A stretch of 64,000 bases of DNA from Thermatribacter sp048814795 (GTDB lineage Bacteria; Atribacterota; Atribacteria; Atribacterales; Thermatribacteraceae). Below the pieces are notes generated by a model that searched no databases, had not been told where the DNA came from, and saw nothing but the letters and a program-made list of their open reading frames with translations. Shown in pieces: positions 1 through 7,759 of this stretch. Made by a program: the position numbers and the translations under genes. The stretch spans positions 1,054,001 through 1,118,000 of the forward strand of contig CP184673.1 in the NCBI GenBank assembly GCA_048814795.1, read 5' to 3'. The stretch's first letter is position 1, and the number at the start of each line of letters is the position of its first letter.

Positions 1-243
1 CAGAAAATGCATCAGTATCCCCCAGGGTCCTCCCTCACCAGTTATGAGTGCAAAGAGAATGGCCACTATAGCAGTAACCATTATCCCCAGTGGTGTTCCA
101 AATTTGAAGCCGGCAATCAGCACCGGCACATCACCAGGGTCATAAAGCAAAAAAGGTGCCTGAGGGATGATGGGGAAATGGATCAGGAGACTGATCACCA
201 GGGATAGCCCGCTCAGGGCGGCGCCATAAACCAGTTTTTTCAA
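1..243 (-). CDS. ribU: RibU, riboflavin ECF transporter S component (5' part, cut by window edge)
   Basis: The minus strand reads from a TTG at 243, preceded by AAGGAGG eight bases upstream, and stays open to the window edge (81 codons). The translation begins MKKLVYGAALSGLSLVISL, a membrane helix, and then shows the family signature LLYDPGDVPVLIAGF and a glycine-rich second helix. RibU is the substrate-binding membrane component of an energy-coupling-factor transporter that imports riboflavin. It lies directly behind an FMN riboswitch and terminator, the expected control for this gene, so motif and context agree. The C-terminal half is outside the window. The TTG start is chosen because no ATG lies near the ribosome binding site. 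Confidence 0.88.
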   Translation of the reverse strand, partial: MKKLVYGAALSGLSLVISLLIHFPIIPQAPFLLYDPGDVPVLIAGFKFGTPLGIMVTAIVAILFALITGEGGPWGILMHFL

Positions 244-273
244 GGGTTTTACCTCCTTTTTGCTTCTTCAGGA

Positions 274-303
274 GGCAAAAAAGCCCTGGAATCTTCCAGG
301 GCT
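274..303 (-). terminator. Riboswitch expression-platform terminator
   Basis: On the minus strand a perfect stem AGCCCTGGAA/TTCCAGGGCT is followed by a run of six T. It lies between the FMN aptamer and ribU, so it is the likely attenuator. Confidence 0.85.
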
Positions 304-316
304 TGGGGGCTTTGCT

Positions 317-453
317 TCTTCTCCCATCCGGACTATACCGTCGGCCCCGGATTCTCACCGGATCTACCCCTTTTGGGGCTCGCGGGCTTGAGGCTTGACG
401 CCTCTTACCGCCGGTCGGGAATCGGACTTTTTGCCCTCACCCTGCCCTGAAGA
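317..453 (-). promoter_or_regulatory. FMN riboswitch (RFN element) upstream of ribU
   Basis: Read on the minus strand, the segment has the conserved FMN aptamer blocks in order: GGGCAGGGTGAGGGC, CCCGACCGGCGGTAA, CCGGTGAGAATCCGG, CCGACGGTATAGTCCGGATG and closing GGGAGAAG. The outer P1 stem pairs CTTCTT with AAGAAG. A terminator and ribU follow, so high FMN is expected to stop transcription of the riboflavin importer. Confidence 0.95.
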
Positions 454-479
454 AGCTTATTGTTATTTGTTTTTAAAAA

Positions 480-508
480 AATATAAAGGAAGTTTGGAGA
501 TTTGTCAA
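480..508 (-). promoter_or_regulatory. Sigma-70-type promoter for the ribU riboswitch transcript
   Basis: On the minus strand TTGACA (508-503) and TATATT (485-480) are separated by exactly 17 bases, placing the transcription start about 20 bases before the aptamer. Confidence 0.75.
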
Positions 509-834
509 ATTGGACTGGATACTCGTTACTTCGAATTTATCTTGTAGAGTCGAAAATCAGTGCTTGAGTAAGTAAGAGTTCACATAGATTCACAACAGTT
601 GAGTAAGGCAAGAAGGGAAGAGGCCATGCATCCTCAACCCAAGTAATAGTGCTTTAAAAACTAAGAGAGAAGATTCTGGGAGTATCTGGGAGATATTGGA
701 TTGGCTACATGTACCCATGATGTAGACTTGCATAGAATATTTTCAAAGAAAATTGTAAAGAAAATTGTTATATTGTACTTGATACGTTACAATTAAAAAT
801 AAATTATTCAACCTTAGTAAGGGGGGTAACCATT
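509..834. other. Intergenic region without a recognisable gene
   Basis: I see no open frame with a ribosome binding site here. The last 80 bases before tctC are AT-rich and contain an imperfect inverted arrangement (ATTGT ... ACAAT around 766-793) that could be an operator. No convincing promoter with proper spacing was found. Confidence 0.4.
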
Positions 835-1809
835 ATGCGAAAGAAAAAGGTTTTTGTGGTTGGGGTACTGGTGTTGGCTCTTTTTATTCTCGCTTTTCTG
901 ACCGGTGTAGCTAGTGCTGCTTTTCCGGAGAGAGAAATACTCCTGATCATTCAGGCTGCACCAGGAGGAGTTTCTGATACTGTAGGAAGGGCTATGGCTG
1001 CTGCCGCTCAGGAGTTTTTAGGAGTTCCCATCACTGCTACCAATATTACTGGTGCTTCTGGGGCAATCGCTATGGGAAAGTTGAAAGAAAGTAAGCCTGA
1101 TGGGTACACAATTGGCTATGTACCTGTGGAACTTTCGATGGTTAAGGCTCTGGGTTATGCTGATATTTCGCCCGACGATTTCGACCTTATCATGAGAACC
1201 AACATTGTTCCTGCAGCTTTAACAGTTCGTTCCGATGCACCCTATACGACTTTTGAAGAGTTTGTTGCCTATGCTAAGGAACATCCAGGAGAAATAATGG
1301 TTGGTACTTCTGGTACAGGTTCTATCTGGCACATTGCCGGTCTAGCTCTCGAAGAAGCGCTGGGTGTTAAGTTCACCTTTGTGCCCTTCGATGGTGCAGC
1401 TCCCAGCGTAGCTGCTCTTTTGGGAGGGCACATCCATGCAGTGACCTGTAGCCCATCAGAAGTTCTCTCGGGAGTGAAATCAGGGGATTTGCGAATGCTT
1501 GCTGTTTTAGGAGATTCTCGTACTGAGCTCTTCCCGGATGTACCTACAGCCAAGGAACTGGGTTACGATATCAACGTAATGGCTTGGGGCGGTTTTGCTT
1601 TACCAAAAGGTACTCCAAAAGAAGTGTACGATAAAATCGCAGACGCTTTTTACAAGGCTTTTAATTCAGAAACCTTTACCAGAATTATGAAGGAACGAGG
1701 TATTCAGCTTGCTTATCTCGATGGCCCCTCTTTTGCAGAATTTGCCAAGCAGCAGTTTGAGATGTATATGGAGCTTATACCGCGGGCGATGGGTAAATCC
1801 GAAAAATAG
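835..1809 (+). CDS. TctC-family periplasmic binding protein of a tripartite tricarboxylate transporter
   Basis: This 324-residue protein starts with a clear signal peptide (about residues 1-28, basic MRKKK, hydrophobic core, cleavage near ASA). The mature part has the Bug/TctC solute-receptor layout, with an early ILLIIQAAPGGVSDTVGRA ligand-loop motif and a GTSGTGSIWHIAG segment. It captures a carboxylate substrate outside the membrane and delivers it to the TctA/TctB permease encoded directly downstream. AAGGGGGGT before the ATG is a strong ribosome binding site. The substrate cannot be read from sequence; the linked aldolase/lyase gene suggests an organic or sugar acid rather than citrate, which is inference. 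Confidence 0.85.
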   Translation: MRKKKVFVVGVLVLALFILAFLTGVASAAFPEREILLIIQAAPGGVSDTVGRAMAAAAQEFLGVPITATNITGASGAIAMGKLKESKPDGYTIGYVPVELSMVKALGYADISPDDFDLIMRTNIVPAALTVRSDAPYTTFEEFVAYAKEHPGEIMVGTSGTGSIWHIAGLALEEALGVKFTFVPFDGAAPSVAALLGGHIHAVTCSPSEVLSGVKSGDLRMLAVLGDSRTELFPDVPTAKELGYDINVMAWGGFALPKGTPKEVYDKIADAFYKAFNSETFTRIMKERGIQLAYLDGPSFAEFAKQQFEMYMELIPRAMGKSEK

Positions 1810-1828
1810 TTGAGATAAAGATATTGAC

Positions 1829-2257
1829 GTGGCTGATTTAATTTTTGGTCTTGCTACGGTTGTTTTGGGCATCTTTATCCTCTGGGGCGCTGCTTTGCTC
1901 CCCAGAGGGGTGTTAAGTTACGCTCTGGACCCGGCTCTTTTTCCCCGTATTGTGGCCTTTGGCCTGATTGTTTTAGGTGGCTTACTTTTTTTCCAGGGCC
2001 TGAAGAATAGAAAACACGAAGAGAAGTCCCCCGTGAATTTACCGTCAGCCATCCGCCTCTTGTTTTTGATTGCAGCTACTGTGGTGTACTTACTTTTGTG
2101 GGAGAGAGGATCTTTTTTGCTTAACACCTTTATATATCTCTTTTTTATTCAATATATCATGAAGTTAAAGCCCCTTTTTTCATTGCTCTCTTCAGGAGTG
2201 CTTTCCTTAGGGGTTTACTTTCTCTTTAATCAGCTTTTCCGGGTTAGACTTTTTTGA
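1829..2257 (+). CDS. TctB-family small membrane subunit of the tripartite transporter
   Basis: This is a 142-residue hydrophobic protein with about four membrane helices and a short basic loop after helix 2 (KNRKHEEK). Size and position between the receptor and the large permease match TctB, the small integral subunit. It starts with GTG 19 bases after tctC and the ribosome binding site is weak, so translation may depend on the upstream gene. TctB proteins are poorly conserved in sequence, so the call rests mainly on gene order, length and topology. Confidence 0.78.
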   Translation: MADLIFGLATVVLGIFILWGAALLPRGVLSYALDPALFPRIVAFGLIVLGGLLFFQGLKNRKHEEKSPVNLPSAIRLLFLIAATVVYLLLWERGSFLLNTFIYLFFIQYIMKLKPLFSLLSSGVLSLGVYFLFNQLFRVRLF

Positions 2258-2284
2258 CATCTTAATGATTATGGGAGAGTAGCC

Positions 2285-3793
2285 ATGAATGACATTCTGG
2301 TGGCTTTGGCGCAAATATTGCAACCTGGAGTGTTTTTATACTTGATAATGGGCGTATTACTTGGGTTGGTCGTTGGAACTTTGCCAGGTCTCACAGCTAC
2401 CATGGCTGTAGCCATTCTTACCCCGTTGACCTTCTGGTTACCTTACCAAAGTGGTCTTGCAGTGCTGGTTGGAGTGTGGAACTCGGCTATTTTTTCAGGA
2501 GGGATATCGGCAATATTGATCAATATACCGGGTACTCCGGCTTCTATTGCTTCTACTTTTGATGGGTATCCTCTGGTGCAACAGGGGAAGGCAGGTTTGG
2601 CGTTGGGAATTAACGTACTTTATTCGGCCATAGGAGGGTTATTTGGTGCCCTGGTCTTTATTGTGGCGGCTTTTCCACTGGCCCGTTTTGCGCTTTCTTT
2701 TGGTCCTCCAGAATATTTTGCTCTCGGTCTTTTTGGTTTGAGTATGATGGTAGCTGTTTCTGGGACTTCTATTGTTAAAGGGTTAATTGCTGGTTTTATG
2801 GGTTTTGCCCTGGCCATGGTAGGGCTTGATCCCATGCTCGCTACTCCCCGTTTTAGCTTTGGCTCAACAGAACTTTTGAGTGGTATATCCTTTATACCTT
2901 TGATGATCGGTATTTTCGGTTTGGGTGAAGTGTTTTATCAGATGTTCACCAGTATCGAAGATGAAAATGGTACGGCAACCCAAACGGGCTATTTAATTGG
3001 CAAGAAGCTGGGGAGGATGCTGGTTAAAGCGAGTGAGTTTATTCGAACTCTTCCTGCAACTTTGATTGGAAGCCTTACGGGAGTTATTATCGGTGCTATT
3101 CCAGGTTCAGGAGCGGATATTGCTTCGCTTTTGGGCTGGGAGTTTTCTCGAAGACTGTCCCGTCACAAGGAGGAGTTTGGCAAAGGTTCCATCGAGGGCT
3201 TGGCAGCAACCTGTGCTGCCAATAACTCTTGCCTGGGCGGAGCTCTGACCACCATGATGTCCCTGGGTATACCTGGTGACGCAGTCACAGCGGTATTGAT
3301 TGGTTCTTTCATAATGTACGGGGTGCAGCCCGGACCAGCTATGTTCCGGGATAGAACCGATTTTGTCTATACAGTAATAGGTCTAATGGTGCTTGTTAAT
3401 CTCGTATTTTTAGTGGTTGGTTTTCTTTTCTCTCGCTTTGTAGGAGGGTTTATCTTGCTTCCCAAGCCCATCATGTGGTCGGTCATCATTATTCTGTCCA
3501 TAGTTGGCTCTTTCTCTCTTAATAATCGGGTTTTTGACGTATGGGTAGCTCTTGGTGGTGGTATCTTGGGTTTTCTTTTTCGTCGCTATGGGTTCCCTTT
3601 GGGTCCAATTATTCTGGCTTTAATTCTTGGTCCTATGGTAGAGCGGAATTTCCGCACAGCACTTATCATTTCCCACGGTAATCCCTTTATTTTTCTGAGT
3701 AGACCTATAGCTTTGGTCTTTATATTGGGAACCATTGTAGCTATTTTTGGTCCTGTGTTTATGCACTGGAGAAGAAAGGAGAGAGCAGTATGA
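2285..3793 (+). CDS. TctA-family large permease of the tripartite tricarboxylate transporter
   Basis: This 502-residue protein has roughly eleven to twelve membrane helices. It carries the two TctA signatures: GTLPGLTATMAVAILTP near residue 32 and the related MSLGIPGDAVTAVLIGSF in the second half, reflecting the internal repeat of the family. It forms the translocation channel and works with TctB and the periplasmic receptor as an ion-driven uptake system. GGGAGAG precedes the ATG. The stop overlaps the next start by four bases, so the aldolase gene is translationally coupled to it. Confidence 0.9.
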   Translation: MNDILVALAQILQPGVFLYLIMGVLLGLVVGTLPGLTATMAVAILTPLTFWLPYQSGLAVLVGVWNSAIFSGGISAILINIPGTPASIASTFDGYPLVQQGKAGLALGINVLYSAIGGLFGALVFIVAAFPLARFALSFGPPEYFALGLFGLSMMVAVSGTSIVKGLIAGFMGFALAMVGLDPMLATPRFSFGSTELLSGISFIPLMIGIFGLGEVFYQMFTSIEDENGTATQTGYLIGKKLGRMLVKASEFIRTLPATLIGSLTGVIIGAIPGSGADIASLLGWEFSRRLSRHKEEFGKGSIEGLAATCAANNSCLGGALTTMMSLGIPGDAVTAVLIGSFIMYGVQPGPAMFRDRTDFVYTVIGLMVLVNLVFLVVGFLFSRFVGGFILLPKPIMWSVIIILSIVGSFSLNNRVFDVWVALGGGILGFLFRRYGFPLGPIILALILGPMVERNFRTALIISHGNPFIFLSRPIALVFILGTIVAIFGPVFMHWRRKERAV

Positions 3794-4692
3794 GGTTGCT
3801 GGAAGGAGTTGTTGTTGCTCACCTGACTCCCTTTGATGCTCAGGGTGGGGTCGATCATGGTGCTTTACGGGAATATGTGAAATTTCTGGTTCAGAAAGGA
3901 GTGCATGGAGTTTTTGCCTGTGGTACTACTGCCGAGGCACAGGTTTTATCTCTTGAAGAGCGGAAAAAAGTTCTTGAAACCATAGTTGCTGCCAACGAGG
4001 GAAAAATGACCATTGTTGCTCACTGTGGTGCAGTCAACTTTGAGGACACCTGCGAGCTCATCGAACACGCTCGTTCCCTGGAGGTTGATGGGGCAGGCGT
4101 GGTAACTCCTTTTTACTATTCTTACAGTCAGGAAGAACTTTATGATTATTATTCTGCTTTGGCTCGAAAATTCGAAGATTTCCCACTTTACCTTTATAAC
4201 ATTCCCTCCCTTACCGGGAACAACCTTTCCGCTTCCACTGTTTCCCGCCTGGGACAGGAGTTTCCAAACATAGTCGGCATTAAGGACTCAAGCGGTAGCT
4301 TCAACACTATATCCGAGTATATCTTATCCTCTTCTGGCGAGTTTAGGGTTATAGTGGGCTGTGATCGACTTTTTCTTTCAGTGTTAATTTTTGGTGCACA
4401 CGGTTCGGTAACCGGACCGGGAGGGGTTTTTCCGGAGCCCTTCCTGGACGTATGGCAGGCTTTTCAAAGGCGAGAGTATACAAAAGCCCAGATTTTGCAA
4501 CGCAAGCTAATTGCCATATCTAAGGCACTGGGAGAAGGAGCCAGCTTGGCTACTTTGAAGGCTGCTCTGGCAATACGCGGTTTTGGTAATGGTTTGATGC
4601 GCTTTCCCCTGCGGTCTCTTCCTTATTTAGAGGTGGAAAGGCTGCGGGAAAAACTGAAAGCGGTCCTTGAAGAGACCGGGTATACTATTTGA
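3790..4692 (+). CDS. DapA/NanA-family aldolase or lyase (class I, Schiff base)
   Basis: This 300-residue TIM-barrel protein belongs to the dihydrodipicolinate synthase/N-acetylneuraminate lyase superfamily. The Schiff-base lysine is K165 in GIKDSSG, the catalytic tyrosine is Y136 in YNIPSLTG, and the substrate carboxylate loop is GTTAE (45-49; GTTGE is more usual). The family cleaves or condenses pyruvate-containing compounds: sialic acid, 2-keto-3-deoxy sugar acids, 4-hydroxy-2-oxoglutarate or aspartate semialdehyde. Its place as the last gene of a carboxylate transporter operon points to catabolism of the imported acid rather than lysine synthesis. The exact substrate cannot be assigned. 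Confidence 0.8.
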   Translation: MRLLEGVVVAHLTPFDAQGGVDHGALREYVKFLVQKGVHGVFACGTTAEAQVLSLEERKKVLETIVAANEGKMTIVAHCGAVNFEDTCELIEHARSLEVDGAGVVTPFYYSYSQEELYDYYSALARKFEDFPLYLYNIPSLTGNNLSASTVSRLGQEFPNIVGIKDSSGSFNTISEYILSSSGEFRVIVGCDRLFLSVLIFGAHGSVTGPGGVFPEPFLDVWQAFQRREYTKAQILQRKLIAISKALGEGASLATLKAALAIRGFGNGLMRFPLRSLPYLEVERLREKLKAVLEETGYTI

Positions 4693-4744
4693 AAAACTTG
4701 ATGCGGTTTCTTTTGTTTTTGGTTACTTGAGAACTTATTACCCG

Positions 4745-4773
4745 TTGACTTTTCGAACGAATAGTAATATATT
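4745..4773 (+). promoter_or_regulatory. Promoter of the tRNA-Arg gene
   Basis: TTGACT (4745-4750) and TATATT (4768-4773) are separated by 17 bases. The predicted start near 4780 is about 20 bases before the tRNA. Confidence 0.7.
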
Positions 4774-4799
4774 TCAGAGTGCAGCCGAGAGTTGTTGGT

Positions 4800-4877
<78 letters not shown>

Positions 4878-4950
4878 GAGTGCTGAAACCCGCTTCACAA
4901 GCCTGCGAGAAAGGAAAGTCCCTCTTTTTGCAAAAGGCGGTTTTTCTGCC

Positions 4951-5012
4951 TTAAAAAGTACGAGTCCGTAGTGCTTGAAAGGCTCACCCGAGAACACAGG
5001 AGGTGAGCCGTT
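4951..5012 (+). promoter_or_regulatory. Conserved leader RNA with RBS-sequestering stem before the integrase
   Basis: GGCTCACC (4981-4988) can pair with GGTGAGCC (5002-5009), which contains most of the AGGAGGTGA ribosome binding site. Just upstream is a small hairpin with loop AGTC flanked by ACG/CGT. The same two-hairpin arrangement is found before the DUF2922 gene of element 2 (17003-17062), with nearly identical wording of the hairpins and a variable loop. Confidence 0.6.
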
Positions 5013-5933
5013 TTGTCAAATGTAATTGCCTTTCGAAAACCAGATACGCCCTCTGACCTTATCGAGCTTTTCCTGTTTGAGAAGAAGGCTCAAGGTCGCG
5101 CCCCCCGAACGCTCAAGGACTACAAAAACCACCTGCAGAGCTTCTTTAAGCGCTTTCCAGGTGCTTTGCGCTCCGAGAAAAACCTGCGCCGTGCGGTCCT
5201 CGAATACTTTGCTGCCGATGTAAAGCCCGCCACTTTTAACCTGCGCCGTGCCTATCTTAAGAGCTTCTTTGATTTTTTGACAAAGGAAGGAATTATAAGC
5301 AAGAATCCGATCGACTTCGGAAGGAAAAAAGACGAAGGTAGAGCGAGAGCGATCAGCGAAGAAAAGCTCCGCAGGCTCCTTGACGCAATCAACAGGAAGA
5401 CCTACACGGGCTTAAGAGACTACGCACTTATCATTTTCATGCTCGATACCGGGGTGCGCCCTGGGGAAGCGCTGAAGCTCAAGCGCTCCGACTTCTCTTT
5501 TTCCTCGCTTGAGGTAACCATTCCAGCAGAGGTTGCAAAAACAAGGAGAAAGCGCACCGTTCCTATAAGTCCAGTAACCGCAAAGGAAATTAAAAAACTC
5601 CTTGCGGTGCGTCCTGCGGAGTGGAGAGACGCTCCTGTTTTCTGCAGTTTTGACGGTGCGGAGCTTTCCGAAAGCTCTTTCAGCGCGCGCATGAGGAAGT
5701 ATTCGCAGAAAACAGGGTGCAAGGTTACACCTTACGACGTACGACACAGCTTCGCTATTTCTTACCTGCGAAACGGCGGAAACGTCTTTGCGCTCCAGCG
5801 CACGCTTGGACACGCGGACTTAAGCATGACCAAGCGCTACCTTGCGCTTACCGGTGAGGACCTACGGCGGGAACACGCAAAAGCAACACCGCTTGTAAAC
5901 GTTCTTGGAAAAGTAAGAAAGGTAAAACTATGA
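5013..5933 (+). CDS. int: Tyrosine recombinase/integrase of the element
   Basis: This 306-residue XerC/D-like protein has an N-terminal SAM-like core-binding domain (about 12-100) and a C-terminal catalytic domain. Catalytic residues are R149 (DTGVRPGE), K176, R244 in YDVRHSF, H267 (LGHAD) and nucleophile Y276 (TKRYLAL). The usual HxxR histidine is Y241, a tolerated variant. It would catalyse excision and insertion at the 50-bp att repeats. It is the first gene inside the tRNA-side boundary, as usual for such elements. The start is TTG at 5013, chosen because AGGAGGTGA lies just upstream; the ATG at 5020 is followed at once by a stop. Confidence 0.92.
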   Translation: MSNVIAFRKPDTPSDLIELFLFEKKAQGRAPRTLKDYKNHLQSFFKRFPGALRSEKNLRRAVLEYFAADVKPATFNLRRAYLKSFFDFLTKEGIISKNPIDFGRKKDEGRARAISEEKLRRLLDAINRKTYTGLRDYALIIFMLDTGVRPGEALKLKRSDFSFSSLEVTIPAEVAKTRRKRTVPISPVTAKEIKKLLAVRPAEWRDAPVFCSFDGAELSESSFSARMRKYSQKTGCKVTPYDVRHSFAISYLRNGGNVFALQRTLGHADLSMTKRYLALTGEDLRREHAKATPLVNVLGKVRKVKL

Positions 5934-6034
5934 AGCGAATACTCCGCTTTATAAATCGCATTGCCGAACGCTTTAGAGAAAGGAGCGGTGAGCGGTGCAG
6001 TACGTCCAGATGCCCCATGAAGTGGTTGTAAAAA
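5930..6034 (+). CDS. Possible 34-residue basic small protein
   Basis: An ATG overlaps the integrase stop as ATGA and opens a 34-codon frame beginning MKRILRFINRIAERFRERSG, an arginine-rich amphipathic helix. It overlaps the start of the next gene by 40 bases. The coupling and the small-excisionase-like size and position are suggestive, but there is no homology evidence, and it may only be the path by which ribosomes reach the rep start. Confidence 0.3.
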
Positions 6035-6687
6035 TAGGAGAAGCTGCAGCAAAGGAAAAATGCACCTACCTTTTACCGGTGTATACTGCTTTGCTTCTTC
6101 ACGCAAACAAAAAGGGAAAGTGCTTTCCAAGCTACGAGCGGATAAAGGAAGTGTCGGGGATAAACTCCCGAAGCTCTATAAGCAAGGCGCTCAAGATCCT
6201 GGAGCAGTACGGCTTTATTAAAAAGGAAACCAGGCACGGTATGCACGGAAACAACACCTATTACATTTCCAAATTCCAAAGTCCACGACGTGGACTTCCA
6301 AAGTCCACGAGGCGGACTTCTAAAGTCCACGACGTGGACTTCCAAAGTCCACGAGATGGACAAGAACTATATTCATTTAACTATAACCATTTAACTATCT
6401 CTCATTTAACTAAAGGGAAAAATGAGAATGAGAGAGAGAAAAAAGAAAATCCAAATTTACCAAAGAGCGATTTAGAAATTGAAAGAGAAATCAAGGAGCT
6501 TTTCCACTCGCTCTCTGGCAGAGCAATGATTCCACCAGAGGAATTAATCCTTGCCAAAATGCTCTACAACCTGCCAGCGGATGAAGTCATCGCGCTCATC
6601 GAGGATACTTACCTTAAAAACCCTCTGGAGTTTCCCCGTAAAGGTTTATTCTTAATCCCCAACTGGGAGGCGTATCAGTATGGTTGA
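5995..6687 (+). CDS. Replication initiator-like winged-helix protein containing the putative origin
   Basis: This 230-residue protein starts with GTG. Residues about 20-90 form a helix-turn-helix domain like the N-terminal domains of phage O-type/DnaD-type replication proteins (KCFPSYERIKEVSGINSRSS, then ISKALKILEQYGFIKKE). The middle, about residues 94-125, is low-complexity because the DNA there is an array of 22-bp iterons read in shifting frames. The C-terminal domain (about 160-230) ends in a conserved-looking NWEAYQYG. By analogy with lambda O, it would bind its internal iterons and recruit the helicase loader encoded directly downstream (8-bp overlap). Function is inferred from fold, iterons and neighbours. 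Confidence 0.72.
   Translation: MQYVQMPHEVVVKIGEAAAKEKCTYLLPVYTALLLHANKKGKCFPSYERIKEVSGINSRSSISKALKILEQYGFIKKETRHGMHGNNTYYISKFQSPRRGLPKSTRRTSKVHDVDFQSPRDGQELYSFNYNHLTISHLTKGKNENEREKKENPNLPKSDLEIEREIKELFHSLSGRAMIPPEELILAKMLYNLPADEVIALIEDTYLKNPLEFPRKGLFLIPNWEAYQYG
6278..6361. repeat. Four 22-bp iterons inside the initiator gene (putative origin)
   Basis: Units start at 6278, 6300, 6322 and 6344. Each has the core AAAGTCCACGA, and units 1 and 3 contain the palindrome AAGTCCACGTCGTGG-like arms (AAGTCCACGA/CGTGGACTT). Period is exactly 22 bases, two helical turns. The last unit is truncated to 18 bases. Confidence 0.88.
6374..6412. repeat. Three AT-rich 10-bp direct repeats (putative DNA-unwinding element)
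   Basis: CATTTAACTA occurs at 6374, 6388 and 6403, spaced 14-15 bases, in a strongly AT-rich stretch directly after the iterons. Iterons followed by tandem AT-rich repeats is the layout of lambda-type and plasmid origins. Confidence 0.7.
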
Positions 6688-7423
6688 GAAGACCATTCCC
6701 CGCTGTGAGTTCTGCGGTGCACCGTATGTGGAAATAAGCGAGGAAGTAAAGCGCTTTCTGCCTGAAGCGCTCAAAGACAAAATCCGCTTCCGCCCGACGT
6801 GCGATTGTTTAGAGCGTGAAAAACAAAAAGCAGTGCTTGAAGAGGTAGAGCGCAGGCAAAAAGAAGCTCGCAAGGAAGCGCTTGAAGAAGCATTCAAGCG
6901 CGCAAGGATGAGCAAGCGTTTCAGAAGGCGCACTTTAGAGAGCTACATTCCAACCGATGCAAAGCAGGAAAATGCTTTATCAGCATTCCTGCATTTAGCG
7001 GAGCATTTCTCGGAAGCGCAAGAGGAGGAGTTAAACGGCATTTACCTTTTCGGCGCACCCGCACGGGGCAAAACGCATCTTGCGGCAGGTCTGGTGAATG
7101 CGCTTTTGCAAAAAGGCGTCTTCTGCGTTTACGCAAAGTGTGCGGAACTTCCGCCTTCCCTGCGCGCGCTTTTTAAAGACGGCGGTAAAGAAAAGGTAAT
7201 CGCTCCCTTGCTTGAGGCGGAGCTCCTGGTGCTCGATGATTTAGGAGCGGAGGAACAGCAGGACTGGTTTTTTGATGATTTATACCGCATCCTTGATCAC
7301 CGCATGGAGTGGCTGCTTTCTACGGTAATCACTTCCAACCTCTCCATTGGGGAAGTGTGCACCCGCTACGGCAAAAGAATTGCCTCGCGCATTGAAAGAA
7401 TGTGCAAAATCCTGGAAATCTGA
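6680..7423 (+). CDS. DnaC/IstB-like AAA+ helicase loader
   Basis: The protein has 247 residues. An N-terminal zinc-ribbon-like segment has C9, C12, C41 and C43. An acidic/basic coiled region precedes the ATPase core. Walker A is GAPARGKT (125-132), without the usual second glycine but keeping GxxxxGKT, and Walker B is LLVLDDLG (182-189). A sensor/arginine-finger region follows near the end (TSNLSIGEV, RIASRIERM). Proteins of this type load the replicative helicase at an origin opened by the initiator. Here the gene is fused in translation to the initiator gene, with an 8-bp overlap, and SSB follows, making a compact replication module. Confidence 0.85.
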   Translation: MVEKTIPRCEFCGAPYVEISEEVKRFLPEALKDKIRFRPTCDCLEREKQKAVLEEVERRQKEARKEALEEAFKRARMSKRFRRRTLESYIPTDAKQENALSAFLHLAEHFSEAQEEELNGIYLFGAPARGKTHLAAGLVNALLQKGVFCVYAKCAELPPSLRALFKDGGKEKVIAPLLEAELLVLDDLGAEEQQDWFFDDLYRILDHRMEWLLSTVITSNLSIGEVCTRYGKRIASRIERMCKILEI

Positions 7424-7438
7424 AAGGAGGATAAAGGA

Positions 7439-7750
7439 ATGGGAAGCAAAGCGGAAAACAAGGTAAGTTTTGTGGGCGCACTTAAAAAGCCTGCAAGGAT
7501 TTTTGAGTACGGCGGAACCACAGTTAAGCTCTTCCTGCAGGGAGACACCCAGCGAGGGTCGGTTTATGTACCGGTGAGCATCCATGGCGAGCTTGCGGAA
7601 AAGGTAAAAGAGCGCGCTTCTGCGTGGCAGGAAGGCGACGAGTTTTTCGTAGAGGGAGAGCTCGACTGGGAAAGCTACGAGCGAGGCGGTGAGAAGAAGT
7701 ACCAGCTAATCATTAACGCCTTCCGCATTCAGAAAATAGAAGCCTTTTGA
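7439..7750 (+). CDS. ssb: OB-fold single-stranded DNA-binding protein
   Basis: The 103-residue protein fits one OB fold, with beta strands KVSFVGALKKPARIFEY, SVYVPVSIHG and DEFFVEGELDWESYER and a short C-terminal helix. It lacks the long acidic tail of housekeeping SSB, so it is a compact element-encoded version. AAAGGAGG precedes the ATG. It lies between the helicase loader and the resolvase gene, in keeping with a role in covering single-stranded DNA during element replication. OB folds diverge strongly, so the family is inferred from pattern and context. Confidence 0.65.
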   Translation: MGSKAENKVSFVGALKKPARIFEYGGTTVKLFLQGDTQRGSVYVPVSIHGELAEKVKERASAWQEGDEFFVEGELDWESYERGGEKKYQLIINAFRIQKIEAF

Positions 7751-7759
7751 GGTGTTCCG

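Noticed and set aside
6073..6363. Minus-strand frame rich in repeated VDFRSP/STSWTLE peptides
   Set aside because: The peptide repeats come from the DNA iterons; the plus-strand initiator is the gene.
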